The notes under the pieces are model-generated. The model ran no database searches. It was not told where the DNA came from and saw nothing but the letters and a program-made list of their open reading frames with translations. DNA of 64,000 nucleotides from Martelella alba (GTDB lineage Bacteria > Pseudomonadota > Alphaproteobacteria > Rhizobiales > Rhizobiaceae): assembly GCF_006516955.1 (NCBI RefSeq), contig NZ_VHLG01000001.1, forward strand, positions 62,001 to 126,000, given 5' to 3'. Numbering within the stretch: position 1 is the stretch's first letter; each line of letters opens with the position of its first letter. Made by a program: the position numbers and the translations under genes. This document shows positions 27,564 through 36,893 of this stretch, one piece after another.

Positions 27564-27578
27564 GTTCTTTATTTGTTC
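27564..27578. promoter_or_regulatory. LexA (SOS) box, GTTC-N7-GTTC
   Basis: Direct repeat GTTC (27564-27567), a 7-base spacer, then GTTC (27575-27578): the alphaproteobacterial LexA consensus. It lies between ssb and uvrA, 107 bases before the uvrA start, where an SOS box is expected. Confidence 0.85.
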
Positions 27579-27685
27579 TAGGATGCTGTTAGGATGGAGT
27601 CAAGAGTCGTGCAGACGCCCCTCGACTCCTTACATTGACGAACTACATAGAGACCCGAGTTTCCGAACGTCTTTTTCGAGATATC

Positions 27686-30607
27686 ATGAGCGAACTGAAA
27701 ACCATTTCCATCCGTGGTGCGCGCCAGCACAACCTCAAGGGTGTCGACGTCGACCTGCCACGCAATTCTCTGATCGTGATGACGGGTCTGTCCGGCTCCG
27801 GCAAATCGTCGCTTGCCTTCGACACGATCTATGCCGAGGGGCAGCGGCGCTATGTCGAAAGCCTGTCGGCCTATGCACGGCAGTTTCTCGAAATGATGGA
27901 GAAGCCTGATGTCGACCGCATAGAAGGTCTGTCGCCAGCCATTTCCATAGAGCAGAAAACCACCTCGAAGAACCCGCGTTCCACCGTTGGTACGGTGACC
28001 GAGATCTACGACTATATGCGCCTGCTCTTCGCTCGCACCGGCGTTCCCTATTCGCCGGCGACCGGTCTGCCGATCGAGAGCCAGACGGTGACACAGATGG
28101 TCGACCGTATTCTGGCGCTTGAAGAACGAACCCGGCTTTATCTGCTGGCACCGATCGTGCGCGGTCGCAAGGGCGAGTTTCGCAAGGAGCTGGCGGAGCT
28201 TCAGAAGAAGGGTTTTCAGCGGGTCAAGATCGATGGCACCTTTTATGAAATTGCCGATGCGCCCAAGCTGGACAAGAAATACAAGCATGACATTGACGTC
28301 GTGGTGGACCGCATCGCCGTGCGCGCAGATCTGGCAACACGTCTGGCCGACAGTCTTGAGACCTGCCTGCAGCTTGCAGAGGGGTTGGCCGTCGCTGAAT
28401 TTGCCGACAAGCCGCTGCCCGAATCCGAAACCGCGGCGGGCGGCGCGGCAAACAAATCTCTGAACGAAACGCATGAACATATTCTTTTCTCAGAGAAATT
28501 TGCCTGTCCTGTGTCCGGCTTCACCATTCCCGAAATCGAGCCGCGGCTGTTCTCCTTCAACAATCCGGTCGGCGCCTGCCCCACCTGTGACGGTCTCGGA
28601 TTCCAGCAGAAAATCGATGAAGGGCTGGTCGTGCCGGACAGCACGGCCAAGCTCTCCGATGGGGCGATTGCGCCCTGGGCCAAGTCGAGTTCACCCTATT
28701 ACAAGCAGACGCTGGAAGCGCTTGGTGGCCATTTTGGTTTCAAGCTGACGGCACGCTGGAATGCGCTTGCGCAGGAGGCGCGTGAGGCGATCCTCTACGG
28801 CACCAGGGAAAAGATTGAATTCAACTATTCTGACGGTGCCCGCAGCTACAAGACAACCAAGACCTTTGAGGGCATTGTCCCCAATCTCGAGCGGCGCTGG
28901 AAAGAGACCGACAGCGCCTGGGCGCGCGAGGAGATCGAGCGCTACATGTCGGCGGCCCCCTGCCCGGCCTGCAACGGCTTCCGCCTGAAGCCCGAGGCGC
29001 TGGCGGTCAAGATCAACGGTCAGCATATCGGTCAGGTGACGCAGATGTCGATCCGTCACGCGGCCAGCTGGTTCGAGACCCTGCCGTCGCATTTTTCGCA
29101 GAAGCAGAATGATATTGCCGTGCGTATCCTCAAGGAGATCCGCGAGCGTTTGCGGTTCCTCAACGATGTCGGGCTGGAATATCTGACGCTGTCTCGCAAT
29201 TCCGGAACGCTTTCGGGCGGCGAGAGCCAGCGTATCCGCCTTGCATCGCAGATCGGTTCCGGCCTGACGGGCGTCCTCTATGTGCTCGATGAGCCCTCGA
29301 TCGGCCTGCATCAGCGCGATAACACGCGTCTGCTCGATACGCTGAAACATTTGCGCGATATCGGCAATACCGTGATTGTCGTCGAACATGATGAAGACGC
29401 CATTCTGGCCGCTGATTACGTGCTGGATATCGGCCCGGCCGCGGGCATCCATGGCGGCGAGATTGTTGCTGAGGGCACGCCGCCGGAGATTATGGCCAAT
29501 CCGAAATCGCTGACCGGGCAATATCTGTCCGGCACCCGTTTTGTTGCCATTCCCGGTGAACGGCGCAAGGCGAAGAAGGGCAAGGAAATCAAGATTGTCG
29601 GCGCGACCGGCAATAATCTTAAAAATGTCACGGCATCGATCCCGCTTGGCGTTTTCACCGCCGTGACCGGGGTTTCCGGTGGTGGCAAGTCGACCTTCCT
29701 GATCGAGACGCTCTACAAGGCTGCCGCGCGCCGGGTCATGGGTGCGCGCGAGAACCCTGCCCCGCATGAGCGGATTGACGGGCTCGAATTCGTCGACAAG
29801 GTGATTGATATCGACCAGTCGCCGATCGGCCGTACGCCGCGCTCCAACCCGGCGACCTATATCGGCGCGTTCACGCCGATCCGCGAATGGTTCGCCGGCC
29901 TGCCGGAGGCAAAGGCGCGCGGCTATCAGCCGGGCCGTTTCTCCTTCAATATCAAGGGCGGGCGCTGCGAGGCCTGTCAGGGCGACGGTCTGATCAAGAT
30001 CGAGATGCACTTTCTGCCGGATGTCTATGTCACCTGCGATGTCTGCCATGGCAAACGCTATAACCGCGAGACGCTGGAGGTGAAGTTCAAGGAAAAGTCG
30101 ATTTCCGACATTCTCGACATGACCGTCGAGGAAGGCGTGGGATTCTTTTCCGCCGTGCCGGCAGTGCGCGACAAGCTGCAGACGCTTTCCGATGTCGGCC
30201 TTGGCTATATCAAGATCGGCCAGCAGGCCAATACGCTGTCAGGCGGTGAGGCACAACGCGTCAAGCTGGCCAAGGAACTGTCACGCCGTTCGACCGGACG
30301 AACGCTCTACATCCTTGATGAACCGACCACGGGGCTTCACTTTCATGACGTTGCCAAATTGCTAGACGTGCTGCAGAAGCTCGTCGATCAGGGCAATTCG
30401 GTCGTTGTCATCGAGCACAATCTCGAAGTCATCAAAACGGCTGATCACATCATCGATATCGGGCCGGAGGGCGGTGACGGCGGTGGCGAGGTCGTTGCCA
30501 CGGGCACGCCGGAGCAGATTGTCGCTGTCGAGCGTTCCTATACCGGTCACTATCTGAAGGAACTTCTGGAGCGTCGGCCGACCAAACGGTTAAGCGCGGC
30601 CGAATAG
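27686..30607 (+). CDS. uvrA: Excinuclease ABC subunit A
   Basis: 973-residue damage-recognition ATPase of nucleotide excision repair. Two ABC modules: Walker [11 protein letters not shown] near residue 34 with signature [14 protein letters not shown], and Walker [11 protein letters not shown] with signature [15 protein letters not shown]. Zinc-module cysteine pairs [25 protein letters not shown] and CDVCHGKRY are present. The start at 27686 ([18 protein letters not shown]) matches the family; an upstream in-frame start at 27635 adds 17 unlikely residues. An SOS box lies 107 bases before the start. The DUF72 gene follows after 10 bases. Confidence 0.97.
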   Translation: MSELKTISIRGARQHNLKGVDVDLPRNSLIVMTGLSGSGKSSLAFDTIYAEGQRRYVESLSAYARQFLEMMEKPDVDRIEGLSPAISIEQKTTSKNPRSTVGTVTEIYDYMRLLFARTGVPYSPATGLPIESQTVTQMVDRILALEERTRLYLLAPIVRGRKGEFRKELAELQKKGFQRVKIDGTFYEIADAPKLDKKYKHDIDVVVDRIAVRADLATRLADSLETCLQLAEGLAVAEFADKPLPESETAAGGAANKSLNETHEHILFSEKFACPVSGFTIPEIEPRLFSFNNPVGACPTCDGLGFQQKIDEGLVVPDSTAKLSDGAIAPWAKSSSPYYKQTLEALGGHFGFKLTARWNALAQEAREAILYGTREKIEFNYSDGARSYKTTKTFEGIVPNLERRWKETDSAWAREEIERYMSAAPCPACNGFRLKPEALAVKINGQHIGQVTQMSIRHAASWFETLPSHFSQKQNDIAVRILKEIRERLRFLNDVGLEYLTLSRNSGTLSGGESQRIRLASQIGSGLTGVLYVLDEPSIGLHQRDNTRLLDTLKHLRDIGNTVIVVEHDEDAILAADYVLDIGPAAGIHGGEIVAEGTPPEIMANPKSLTGQYLSGTRFVAIPGERRKAKKGKEIKIVGATGNNLKNVTASIPLGVFTAVTGVSGGGKSTFLIETLYKAAARRVMGARENPAPHERIDGLEFVDKVIDIDQSPIGRTPRSNPATYIGAFTPIREWFAGLPEAKARGYQPGRFSFNIKGGRCEACQGDGLIKIEMHFLPDVYVTCDVCHGKRYNRETLEVKFKEKSISDILDMTVEEGVGFFSAVPAVRDKLQTLSDVGLGYIKIGQQANTLSGGEAQRVKLAKELSRRSTGRTLYILDEPTTGLHFHDVAKLLDVLQKLVDQGNSVVVIEHNLEVIKTADHIIDIGPEGGDGGGEVVATGTPEQIVAVERSYTGHYLKELLERRPTKRLSAAE

Positions 30608-30617
30608 GAGACGGATA

Positions 30618-31415
30618 ATGGCTGGTATTGTACGGGTCGGGATTGGCGGCTGGAATTTCGAAGCCTGGGAAGCCTCTTTTTACCCGGAAAAACTGGCAAA
30701 GGCGCGGCAGCTGGAATTTGCCAGCCGCCAGCTTTCCGTCATTGAGGTCAATTCCACCTATTATTCATCACAAAAGCCGGCCACATTCGCCAAATGGTCG
30801 AGTGCCGTACCGGATGGTTTTGTCTTTTCGCTGAAGGCGAGCCGCTTTTGCACCAATCGCAAGAAGCTTGCGGAATCGGCGGAATCTGTTGGGAAATTTC
30901 TCAATCAGGGGATTGTCGAGCTTGGCGACCGGCTGGGACCAATCCTCTGGCAATTCATGCCGACGAAGAAATTCGAAGCCGAGGATTTTGAAGCCTTCCT
31001 TCAGCTTCTGCCGGAAAAGCAGGATGGCCTGCCGCTCAGACATGCTGTTGAAGTGCGACACATATCCTTTCTGACGCCGACCTTTGTTGCGCTGGCCCGC
31101 CAATATGGTGTTGCCATTGTCCTTGCCGACCACGCGGATTATCCGCTGATTGCCGATGTCACAGGTGATTTCGTCTATCTGCGCCTGCAAAAGGGTGAGG
31201 ATAGCAATCCGAAATGCTACCCTGAAACCGAATTGCCGGTCTGGGGGAAGCGGATCTCAGCGCTTGCTTCGGGTGGCACTGCCCCCGGCCTGCCGCGTCT
31301 TGACGATGAGATCGCGCCAGATGTGCCGCGCGATGCCTATGTCTTTTTCATTACCGGCGGAAAGGTCAACGCACCGTCGGGTGCCATGGCGCTGCAGGCG
31401 ATGCTGTTACCCTGA
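30618..31415 (+). CDS. DUF72 family protein (TIM-barrel)
   Basis: 265-residue cytosolic protein of the DUF72/YecE family. Visible: VRVGIGGWNFEAWEASFYPE at the start, IEVNSTYYSSQKPATFAKWS, PDGFVFSLKASRF, GPILWQFMP and DFVYLRLQKGED. Function is unknown; the fold is thought to be a TIM barrel. It begins 10 bases after uvrA with AGGAG in the gap and is probably co-transcribed, which would place it under the same SOS-type control. Second copy of the palindromic element follows. Confidence 0.92.
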   Translation: MAGIVRVGIGGWNFEAWEASFYPEKLAKARQLEFASRQLSVIEVNSTYYSSQKPATFAKWSSAVPDGFVFSLKASRFCTNRKKLAESAESVGKFLNQGIVELGDRLGPILWQFMPTKKFEAEDFEAFLQLLPEKQDGLPLRHAVEVRHISFLTPTFVALARQYGVAIVLADHADYPLIADVTGDFVYLRLQKGEDSNPKCYPETELPVWGKRISALASGGTAPGLPRLDDEIAPDVPRDAYVFFITGGKVNAPSGAMALQAMLLP

Positions 31416-31453
31416 CCTTTTAGCTGACATGAAAAAAGCGGCCCGAAGGCGGC

Positions 31454-31663
31454 TCAATTTGCTGACAAACCGCGCCTCTTTTTCTGTCGTCATGCCTGTG
31501 CTTGGTCCACAGGCATCTAGCCGCTATGCGTCTGTAGGGCGAAAAACTATTATAATCCAATGCCTTGAAGAGCCTGGATTCCCGTGACGAGCACGGGGAT
31601 GACGACGGACGGGGCGGTTCCCCCCCCACGCAGGCAATCTGAATGACTTTGGCAGCGATCTGA
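31454..31663 (+). repeat. MITE-like palindromic element, copy 2
   Basis: A 210-bp element in the same orientation as copy 1. Ends are TCAATTTGCTGAC (31454-31466) and GGCAGCGATCTGA (31651-31663). Hairpins are ATGCCTGTG/CACAGGCAT (31492-31516) and ATTCCCGTG/CACGGGGAT (31578-31600), with an inner inverted pair GTCGTCAT/ATGACGAC. It lies between the convergent DUF72 gene and lipA and is bracketed by two near-identical GC hairpins. Confidence 0.85.
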
Positions 31664-31685
31664 AGCCGCCCGAAGGCGGCTTTTT
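31663..31685 (+). terminator. Terminator hairpin at the right edge of element copy 2
   Basis: AAGCCGCC, a CGAA tetraloop, GGCGGCTT and TTT form a compact terminator read on the plus strand, 248 bases after the DUF72 gene. An almost identical hairpin sequence lacking the T tract (31436-31454) lies on the left side of the element. Confidence 0.8.
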
Positions 31686-31703
31686 CAGGTCGACAAGCGC
31701 GGC

Positions 31704-32678
31704 TTATTCGGCGGCCTGTGCCAGTTTTCGGGCGCGGTTTTCGCGAAGGCGGGCAAAATCCTCACCGGCATGATGCGATGAACGGGTCAGCGGGCTGGCC
31801 GATACCATCAGAAAGCCCTTGGTATAGGCAACCGTCTCATAGGATTTGAACTCGTCAGGCGTGACGAAGCTGACGACGCGGTGATGCTTGCGGGTTGGCT
31901 GGAGATACTGGCCGATGGTCAGGAAATCCACGTCAGCCGTTCTCAGATCATCCATCAGCTGCAGCACTTCGTTGCGCTCTTCGCCGAGGCCGACCATGAT
32001 GCCGGACTTGGTGAACATGTTGGGATCAAGTTCCTTGACCCGCTGCAACAGGCGCACCGAATGGAAATAGCGGGCGCCGGGACGAACCGTCAGATAGTTT
32101 GACGGAACGGTTTCCATATTATGATTGAAAACATCCGGCCGCGCGGCAACGACGGTCTCGAGCGCACCGGGCTTGCGCAGAAAATCAGGCGTCAGCACCT
32201 CGATCGTCGTCGATGGCGAAGCGGCACGGATGGCGCGGATCACTTTGGCAAAATGCTCGGCGCCGCCATCGTCCAGGTCATCGCGGTCAACTGAGGTGAT
32301 CACGACATGTGACAGGCCCATCTGGCTGACGGCATTGCCGATATTTTCAGGCTCGTCTTCATCAAGTGCGCCGGGCTTGCCGGTCGCGACATTGCAGAAG
32401 GCACAGGCACGGGTACAGATCTCGCCCATGATCATGAAGGAGGCGTGCTTCTTGTCCCAGCACTCGCCGACATTGGGACAGCCGGCCTCTTCGCAGACGG
32501 TGACGAGCTTATTGGTGCGCACAATACCGCGGGTTTCGTGGTAACCCTTCGATGTCGGCGCCTTGACGCGGATCCAGTCCGGCTTCTTCATCACCTCGGT
32601 ATCGGGTTTATGCGCCTTTTCCGGATGACGGATGCGCTTCTGCTCGCCGGTCTTGGTGGTGTCGAGAAGTGTGACCAT
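31704..32678 (-). CDS. lipA: Lipoyl synthase
   Basis: 324-residue radical-SAM enzyme that inserts two sulfurs into octanoyl groups on E2 and GcvH proteins. Auxiliary-cluster cysteines are Cys62, Cys67 and Cys73 ([14 protein letters not shown]); the radical-SAM cluster is Cys88, Cys92 and Cys95 ([10 protein letters not shown]). The C-terminal [11 protein letters not shown] is the conserved RSSYHA-type end. The length is normal. It lies downstream of the pyruvate dehydrogenase genes whose E2 and E1-beta lipoyl domains it modifies, with only the GlsB-like gene between it and lpdA. Confidence 0.97.
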   Translation of the reverse strand: MVTLLDTTKTGEQKRIRHPEKAHKPDTEVMKKPDWIRVKAPTSKGYHETRGIVRTNKLVTVCEEAGCPNVGECWDKKHASFMIMGEICTRACAFCNVATGKPGALDEDEPENIGNAVSQMGLSHVVITSVDRDDLDDGGAEHFAKVIRAIRAASPSTTIEVLTPDFLRKPGALETVVAARPDVFNHNMETVPSNYLTVRPGARYFHSVRLLQRVKELDPNMFTKSGIMVGLGEERNEVLQLMDDLRTADVDFLTIGQYLQPTRKHHRVVSFVTPDEFKSYETVAYTKGFLMVSASPLTRSSHHAGEDFARLRENRARKLAQAAE

Positions 32679-32697
32679 GATATCTAGAACCTGCTAT

Positions 32698-32720
32698 GGA
32701 CCGGAGGCAGGCTCCGGTCC
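32698..32720 (-). terminator. Perfect 9-bp hairpin between GlsB-like gene and lipA
   Basis: GGACCGGAG and CTCCGGTCC pair around a 5-base loop, 23 bases after the GlsB-like stop and 20 bases before the lipA start. No T tract follows, so it may be a weak terminator, attenuator or processing signal. Confidence 0.5.
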
Positions 32721-32742
32721 CGTTGCGATCTGAAAAGCGAAT

Positions 32743-32988
32743 TCAGCGACGGATAATCCGTCCGAGGAAAATCAGAATGACGGCGCCGATAAAGCCCGTG
32801 ATCAGATAGGCAAACCAGCCGCCTTCAACAGCAACGCCGAAGACATTCAAAATTGCATTGGCGACGATCGAGCCGACGATGCCAAGAATGATGTTCATGA
32901 TGATGCCCATGTCGGACTTCATCACTTTTTCCGCCAGCCAGCCGGCAATGCCGCCGATGATAATTGCTGTAATCCAGCCTACACCCAT
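32743..32988 (-). CDS. GlsB/YeaQ/YmgE family small membrane protein
   Basis: 81-residue hydrophobic protein with three glycine-rich helices (IIIGGIAGWLAEKVM, IMNIILGIVGSIVANAIL, WFAYLITGFIGAVILIFLG), the transglycosylase-associated/GlsB family. These are stress-induced inner-membrane proteins of unclear role. The start at 32988 gives helix 1 at once. It is flanked by two hairpins lacking T tracts and lies between lpdA and lipA, so it is probably part of that transcript. Confidence 0.9.
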   Translation of the reverse strand: MGVGWITAIIIGGIAGWLAEKVMKSDMGIIMNIILGIVGSIVANAILNVFGVAVEGGWFAYLITGFIGAVILIFLGRIIRR

Positions 32989-33007
32989 AAAACTGTCTCC
33001 CTCAGGT

Positions 33008-33034
33008 CAATCGCGGGCAATCCACCCGCGATTG
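33008..33034 (-). terminator. Perfect 10-bp hairpin after lpdA
   Basis: CAATCGCGGG and CCCGCGATTG pair around a 7-base loop, 15 bases after the lpdA stop on the minus strand. No T tract follows; it could reduce read-through or protect the upstream mRNA 3' end. Confidence 0.5.
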
Positions 33035-33049
33035 CCACCTTAGCAGATA

Positions 33050-34492
33050 TCAGGCGTTGAGCGCACGCCCGTAAGCATCAAGCACGCTTTCCTTCATCAT
33101 TTCCGACAGTGTCGGATGTGGGAAGATGGTGTGCATCAGTTCTTCTTCGGTGGTCTCGAGGTTCATGGCGACGACGAAGCCCTCAATCAGTTCGGTGACT
33201 TCCGCACCAACCATATGGGCACCGAGCAGCTCACCGGTCTTCTTGTCGAAGACGGTCTTGACCATGCCCTGGTCTTCGCCGAGTGCGACGGCCTTGCCAT
33301 TGGCGACGAAGGAGAAACGGCCGACGCGCACGTCGTAGCCCGCATCCTTGGCCTTGGCTTCGGTAAGGCCGACAGAGGCAACCTGCGGGTGGCAATAGGT
33401 GCAGCCCGGGATCTTGCGCTTGTCGAGCGGATGGACGTGAAGACCGGCGATCTTCTCAACGCAGATGACGGCTTCGTGCTCTGCCTTGTGGGCGAGCATC
33501 GGCGGACCGGCAACATCGCCGATCGCATAAATACCGGCAACATTGGTGCGGCAATAATCGTCGATGACGATGCAGCCGCGATCCGTCTTGATGCCAAGGG
33601 CTTCAAGGCCGATATTCTCGATATTGCCCTGGACGCCGACCGCTGAAATCATCCGGTCAGCCGTGATCTGCTGCACCTTGCCATCCTTGGTCTCGACCGA
33701 GGCGGTCACCGAATTGGCGCCTTTTTCGACCTTGGCAACCTTGGCTTCGAGCAGGATCTTGATGCCGCGCTTTTCCAGACGCTTGCGGGCGAATTCCGAA
33801 ATTTCAACGTCCTCGACCGGCATGATCTGCTTCATCACCTCGACTACCGTCACGTCGACGCCGAGCGAGCGGTAGAAAGACGCAAACTCAATGCCGATCG
33901 CGCCAGAGCCCATCACCAGAAGCGATTTCGGCAGGGTTTCCGGCTTCAGCGCTTCAAAATAGGTCCAGATCAGCTTGCCGTCGGGTTCGATCCCCGGCAG
34001 CGAACGCGGACGTGCACCGGTGGCAACGATGATATGCTTTGCGGTATAGGTGCCAGCGCCGAGCGTGTTCTTCGGCTTCGGTGCCTGCGGCTCCACGACC
34101 TTCTTCTTGGTATCGGTGACGATCAGTTCGCCGGGCTTGGAAAGCGTCGCCTCACCCCAGATGATATCGACCTTGTTCTTTTTCATCAGGAAGCCGACAC
34201 CGGCATTCATCCGGCCGGCAATGCCGCGCGAACGGGCAACAACGGCTTTCAGGTCAGCCTTGACATGGCCCTCGACGACAAGGCCGTAATCCTTGGCGTT
34301 TTCAGCGAAATCGAGGATTTCGGCCGAACGCAGCAATGCCTTGGTCGGAATGCAGCCCCAGTTGGAGCAGATGCCGGCCATGTGTTCACGCTCGACAATG
34401 GCGGTCTTCAGGCCAAGCTGCGCTGCGCGGATTGCTGCGATATAGCCGCCAGGACCGGCACCTACGACGATGACATCATAATTCTGAGACAT
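33050..34492 (-). CDS. lpdA: Dihydrolipoyl dehydrogenase (E3)
   Basis: 480-residue flavoprotein that reoxidises dihydrolipoyl groups of the pyruvate dehydrogenase complex. FAD site VVGAGPGGYIAAIRAAQLG; redox disulfide CSNWGC (Cys-x4-Cys) in ICSNWGCIPTKALLR; NAD site VMGSGAIGIEFASFYRSLG; C-terminal catalytic HTIFPHPTLSE. A proline/lysine insert around PQAPKPKNTLGAGTY precedes the NAD domain, as in rhizobial E3 enzymes. The start at 34492 is the family Met. It is downstream of pdhABC on the same strand, separated by the SGNH hydrolase and DUF465 genes. Confidence 0.96.
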   Translation of the reverse strand: MSQNYDVIVVGAGPGGYIAAIRAAQLGLKTAIVEREHMAGICSNWGCIPTKALLRSAEILDFAENAKDYGLVVEGHVKADLKAVVARSRGIAGRMNAGVGFLMKKNKVDIIWGEATLSKPGELIVTDTKKKVVEPQAPKPKNTLGAGTYTAKHIIVATGARPRSLPGIEPDGKLIWTYFEALKPETLPKSLLVMGSGAIGIEFASFYRSLGVDVTVVEVMKQIMPVEDVEISEFARKRLEKRGIKILLEAKVAKVEKGANSVTASVETKDGKVQQITADRMISAVGVQGNIENIGLEALGIKTDRGCIVIDDYCRTNVAGIYAIGDVAGPPMLAHKAEHEAVICVEKIAGLHVHPLDKRKIPGCTYCHPQVASVGLTEAKAKDAGYDVRVGRFSFVANGKAVALGEDQGMVKTVFDKKTGELLGAHMVGAEVTELIEGFVVAMNLETTEEELMHTIFPHPTLSEMMKESVLDAYGRALNA

Positions 34493-34569
34493 GGGCTTTC
34501 CATCTCCTTCGATCGGACCGGTCCTCACCTTCCGGCGGCTCAATCCAGTGTCAGGGATGTCGCAACCGG

Positions 34570-34806
34570 TCAGGCCTCAAGCATCCCGTAAATTTCATCC
34601 TTGAGAGCCATCCGTCGCCTGCGCATGAAGATCATGTGCATGTCATCGGCCGGCTCGATTTTTGTCTCCGCGCGAAAAATTGCGCGGTTCATGCTGTGAT
34701 AGGCCTGAAAAAGCCTGTCAAAACGGCTATCCTGCTGTCTCAGTTCGCGCATGCGCTGTCTGAAACCTGGCAGTTCTTCCGTCAGGTCATGGGGCACTTT
34801 CGGCAT
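34570..34806 (-). CDS. DUF465 (YdcH-like) small protein
   Basis: 78-residue charged helical protein with the DUF465 layout: FRQRMRELRQQDSRFDRLFQ, then YHSMNRAIFRAET and the basic FMRRRRMALKDEIYGML. The family is small, coiled-coil-like and of unknown function. It is preceded by GGAGG-type sequence on the minus strand. It lies between the SGNH hydrolase gene and lpdA with 77-89 base gaps. Confidence 0.82.
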   Translation of the reverse strand: MPKVPHDLTEELPGFRQRMRELRQQDSRFDRLFQAYHSMNRAIFRAETKIEPADDMHMIFMRRRRMALKDEIYGMLEA

Positions 34807-34895
34807 CGGGAACCTCCTCTTAAAAGGGTGTTTTTCCCGCGCCTAAACTTAAAGTGTGTCCACTCCTTGACCGTCATCTAATTCGAACACTCGCC

Positions 34896-35534
34896 CTAAA
34901 GGCCGAGCATCATACGTGTAATCGGTTCCAGACCGCGTCCGAGTGCCCTTGTATTCTCGACGTCCATATGCACACCGTCGAGCGGGCTTGCCTTGGCGAC
35001 CGAGGCTGCATCGAAGAAGCCGCAACCGCTGTTGTCAGCGAGATCGCGATAGAGTGTCGACAGCATTTGCGACTGGGCAATCAGCCCAGGCATGATCGCC
35101 ATGCTGGTATCATTGGCCGTTTCGACGATATGAGGCGGCGAAACGATCAACATCTCCGGCACCTCGCCATTCATCGGAATGACGCGCTGGCGGACCAGTT
35201 CGATCAGTCGGCTCATGCCGCGTGCAGCGCCAAGTGCACCCACCCCAGTCCATGGCTTCAGATCATTGGTGCCGAGCATGATGATCACGAGATCAAGCGG
35301 AGCGTGACTTGCCAGAAGCGTTGGCAGAACGCGCGCACCGTTGCGATCCGCATCGGTGCAGTGGTCGTCAAACATCGTCGTTCTGCCGCTAAGGCCTTCG
35401 GGAATGACATAGACGTCATTCCCGAGCCTTTCCTGCAGAACCAGTGGCCAGCGATCCTTGTGGGCATGGGCGCCGTTGCCGGCGGGATCATGCCCGAAAG
35501 TCAGAGAATCGCCGAAGCACAGCACCGTCTTCAT
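34896..35534 (-). CDS. SGNH/GDSL hydrolase (arylesterase-type)
   Basis: 212-residue esterase of the SGNH fold. Block I CFGDSLTFG carries the nucleophile Ser near residue 9, block III is MLGTNDLK, and block V DGVHMD carries the catalytic Asp and His. No signal peptide is visible, so a cytosolic esterase or arylesterase acting on small acyl esters is likely; the true substrate is unknown. It lies 18 bases after pdhC, and the family is a regular companion of pdh operons in rhizobia, hinting at a function in acyl metabolism. Confidence 0.88.
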   Translation of the reverse strand: MKTVLCFGDSLTFGHDPAGNGAHAHKDRWPLVLQERLGNDVYVIPEGLSGRTTMFDDHCTDADRNGARVLPTLLASHAPLDLVIIMLGTNDLKPWTGVGALGAARGMSRLIELVRQRVIPMNGEVPEMLIVSPPHIVETANDTSMAIMPGLIAQSQMLSTLYRDLADNSGCGFFDAASVAKASPLDGVHMDVENTRALGRGLEPITRMMLGL

Positions 35535-35552
35535 GATCGGCTCCGTTCAGCC

Positions 35553-36881
35553 TCAGACCAGCATCGACATCGGGCTTTCGATATAGCCCTTGAAGGCACC
35601 CAGAACCTGGGCGGCAAGAGCGCCATCGACGCAACGATGATCGGTGGACAGCGTGACGGTCATGACCGTGGCGATGGTGAGCTCATCATTCTTGACGACA
35701 GCCCGCTTCTCGCCCGCGCCAACCGCAAGGATCGATGCATGCGGCGGGTTCACCACGGCGGCAAAGTCCTTCACACCCATCATGCCCATGTTGGAAACAG
35801 CTGTCGTACCGCCCTGATATTCGGCGGGCTTCAGCTTCTTTTCCTTGGCACGGCGGCCCATGTCCTTCATCTCGTTGGAGATGACCGACAGCGGCTTTTC
35901 CTCGGCCTTGCGAATGATCGGGGTGATCAGGCCACCGGGGATCGAGACGGCGACGCCAACATCGACATGTTTGTGCACGACCATGTTATTGTCGGTCCAG
36001 GACACGTTGGCATCCGGCACATCGCGCAGCGCCAGCGCCATGGCCTTGATGACCATGTCATTGACGGAAAGCTTGTAGGCAGGCTTTTCGCCCTTCATTG
36101 GCGCGGCCTTGTTCAGCTGGCTGCGCAGCGCCAGAAGCGCGTCGAGCTCGCAATCGACCGAGACGTAGAAGTGTGGGATATTCTGCTTCGATTCCTGCAG
36201 CCGCTTGGCAATCGTCTTGCGCATATTGTCATGCGGGACGAGCTCGTAGGAGCCTTCCTCGAACAGCTTGAGAACAGCGTCGTCGGATGCGGGCTTGGCA
36301 GCAGCAGGTGCCGGTGCGGCAGCTTCGGCGACCGTTGCTGCGGCGGGCTTGGCAGCGCCACCGGCCTGGGCTTTCTCGATGTCCGACTTGACGATCCGGC
36401 CATGCGGGCCGGAACCGGCAACCGCTGCGAGATCGAGACCGGCTTCTTTGGCCAGACGACGCGCCAGCGGCGAGGCAAAGACACGCTCGCCCGAAGCCAT
36501 TGCCGGAGCGGCCGGAGCGGCCGCCTGCGGAACCGGAGCATCAGCAACCGGCGTTGCGGCCTTGGGGGCCTCAGCAGCCGGAGCGGCTGCAGCTGCCGGT
36601 GCATCTCCACCGGAAGCCGCTGCGGCCGCGACGTCTTCACCTTCACCGGCAAGGATGGCGATCAGGGCATTCACCTTGACACCTTCGGTTCCGGCAGGAA
36701 CGACGATCTTGGCAACCGTGCCCTCATCGACGGCTTCGACTTCCATCGTTGCCTTGTCGGTTTCGATCTCGGCAATCACATCGCCGGAAGCGACAGTGTC
36801 GCCTTCCTTGACAAGCCACTTGGCCAGATTGCCCTCTTCCATGGTCGGCGAAAGCGCCGGCATCGTGATCTTGATCGGCAT
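35553..36881 (-). CDS. pdhC: Pyruvate dehydrogenase E2, dihydrolipoyl acetyltransferase
   Basis: 442-residue E2 core subunit. An N-terminal lipoyl domain (residues 1-78) carries the lipoylated Lys in [13 protein letters not shown]; a long Ala/Pro linker follows, then the peripheral subunit-binding domain ([17 protein letters not shown]) and the catalytic acetyltransferase domain with [14 protein letters not shown] (DHRxxDG). There is one lipoyl domain here; a second lies on PdhB. It is 12 bases downstream of pdhB in the pdhA-pdhB-pdhC operon. Confidence 0.96.
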   Translation of the reverse strand: MPIKITMPALSPTMEEGNLAKWLVKEGDTVASGDVIAEIETDKATMEVEAVDEGTVAKIVVPAGTEGVKVNALIAILAGEGEDVAAAAASGGDAPAAAAAPAAEAPKAATPVADAPVPQAAAPAAPAMASGERVFASPLARRLAKEAGLDLAAVAGSGPHGRIVKSDIEKAQAGGAAKPAAATVAEAAAPAPAAAKPASDDAVLKLFEEGSYELVPHDNMRKTIAKRLQESKQNIPHFYVSVDCELDALLALRSQLNKAAPMKGEKPAYKLSVNDMVIKAMALALRDVPDANVSWTDNNMVVHKHVDVGVAVSIPGGLITPIIRKAEEKPLSVISNEMKDMGRRAKEKKLKPAEYQGGTTAVSNMGMMGVKDFAAVVNPPHASILAVGAGEKRAVVKNDELTIATVMTVTLSTDHRCVDGALAAQVLGAFKGYIESPMSMLV

Positions 36882-36893
36882 GGAACGCCTCCA

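Noticed and set aside
28691-30049. 452-codon minus-strand open frame within uvrA
   Set aside because: Antisense shadow; uvrA has intact ATPase and zinc motifs.
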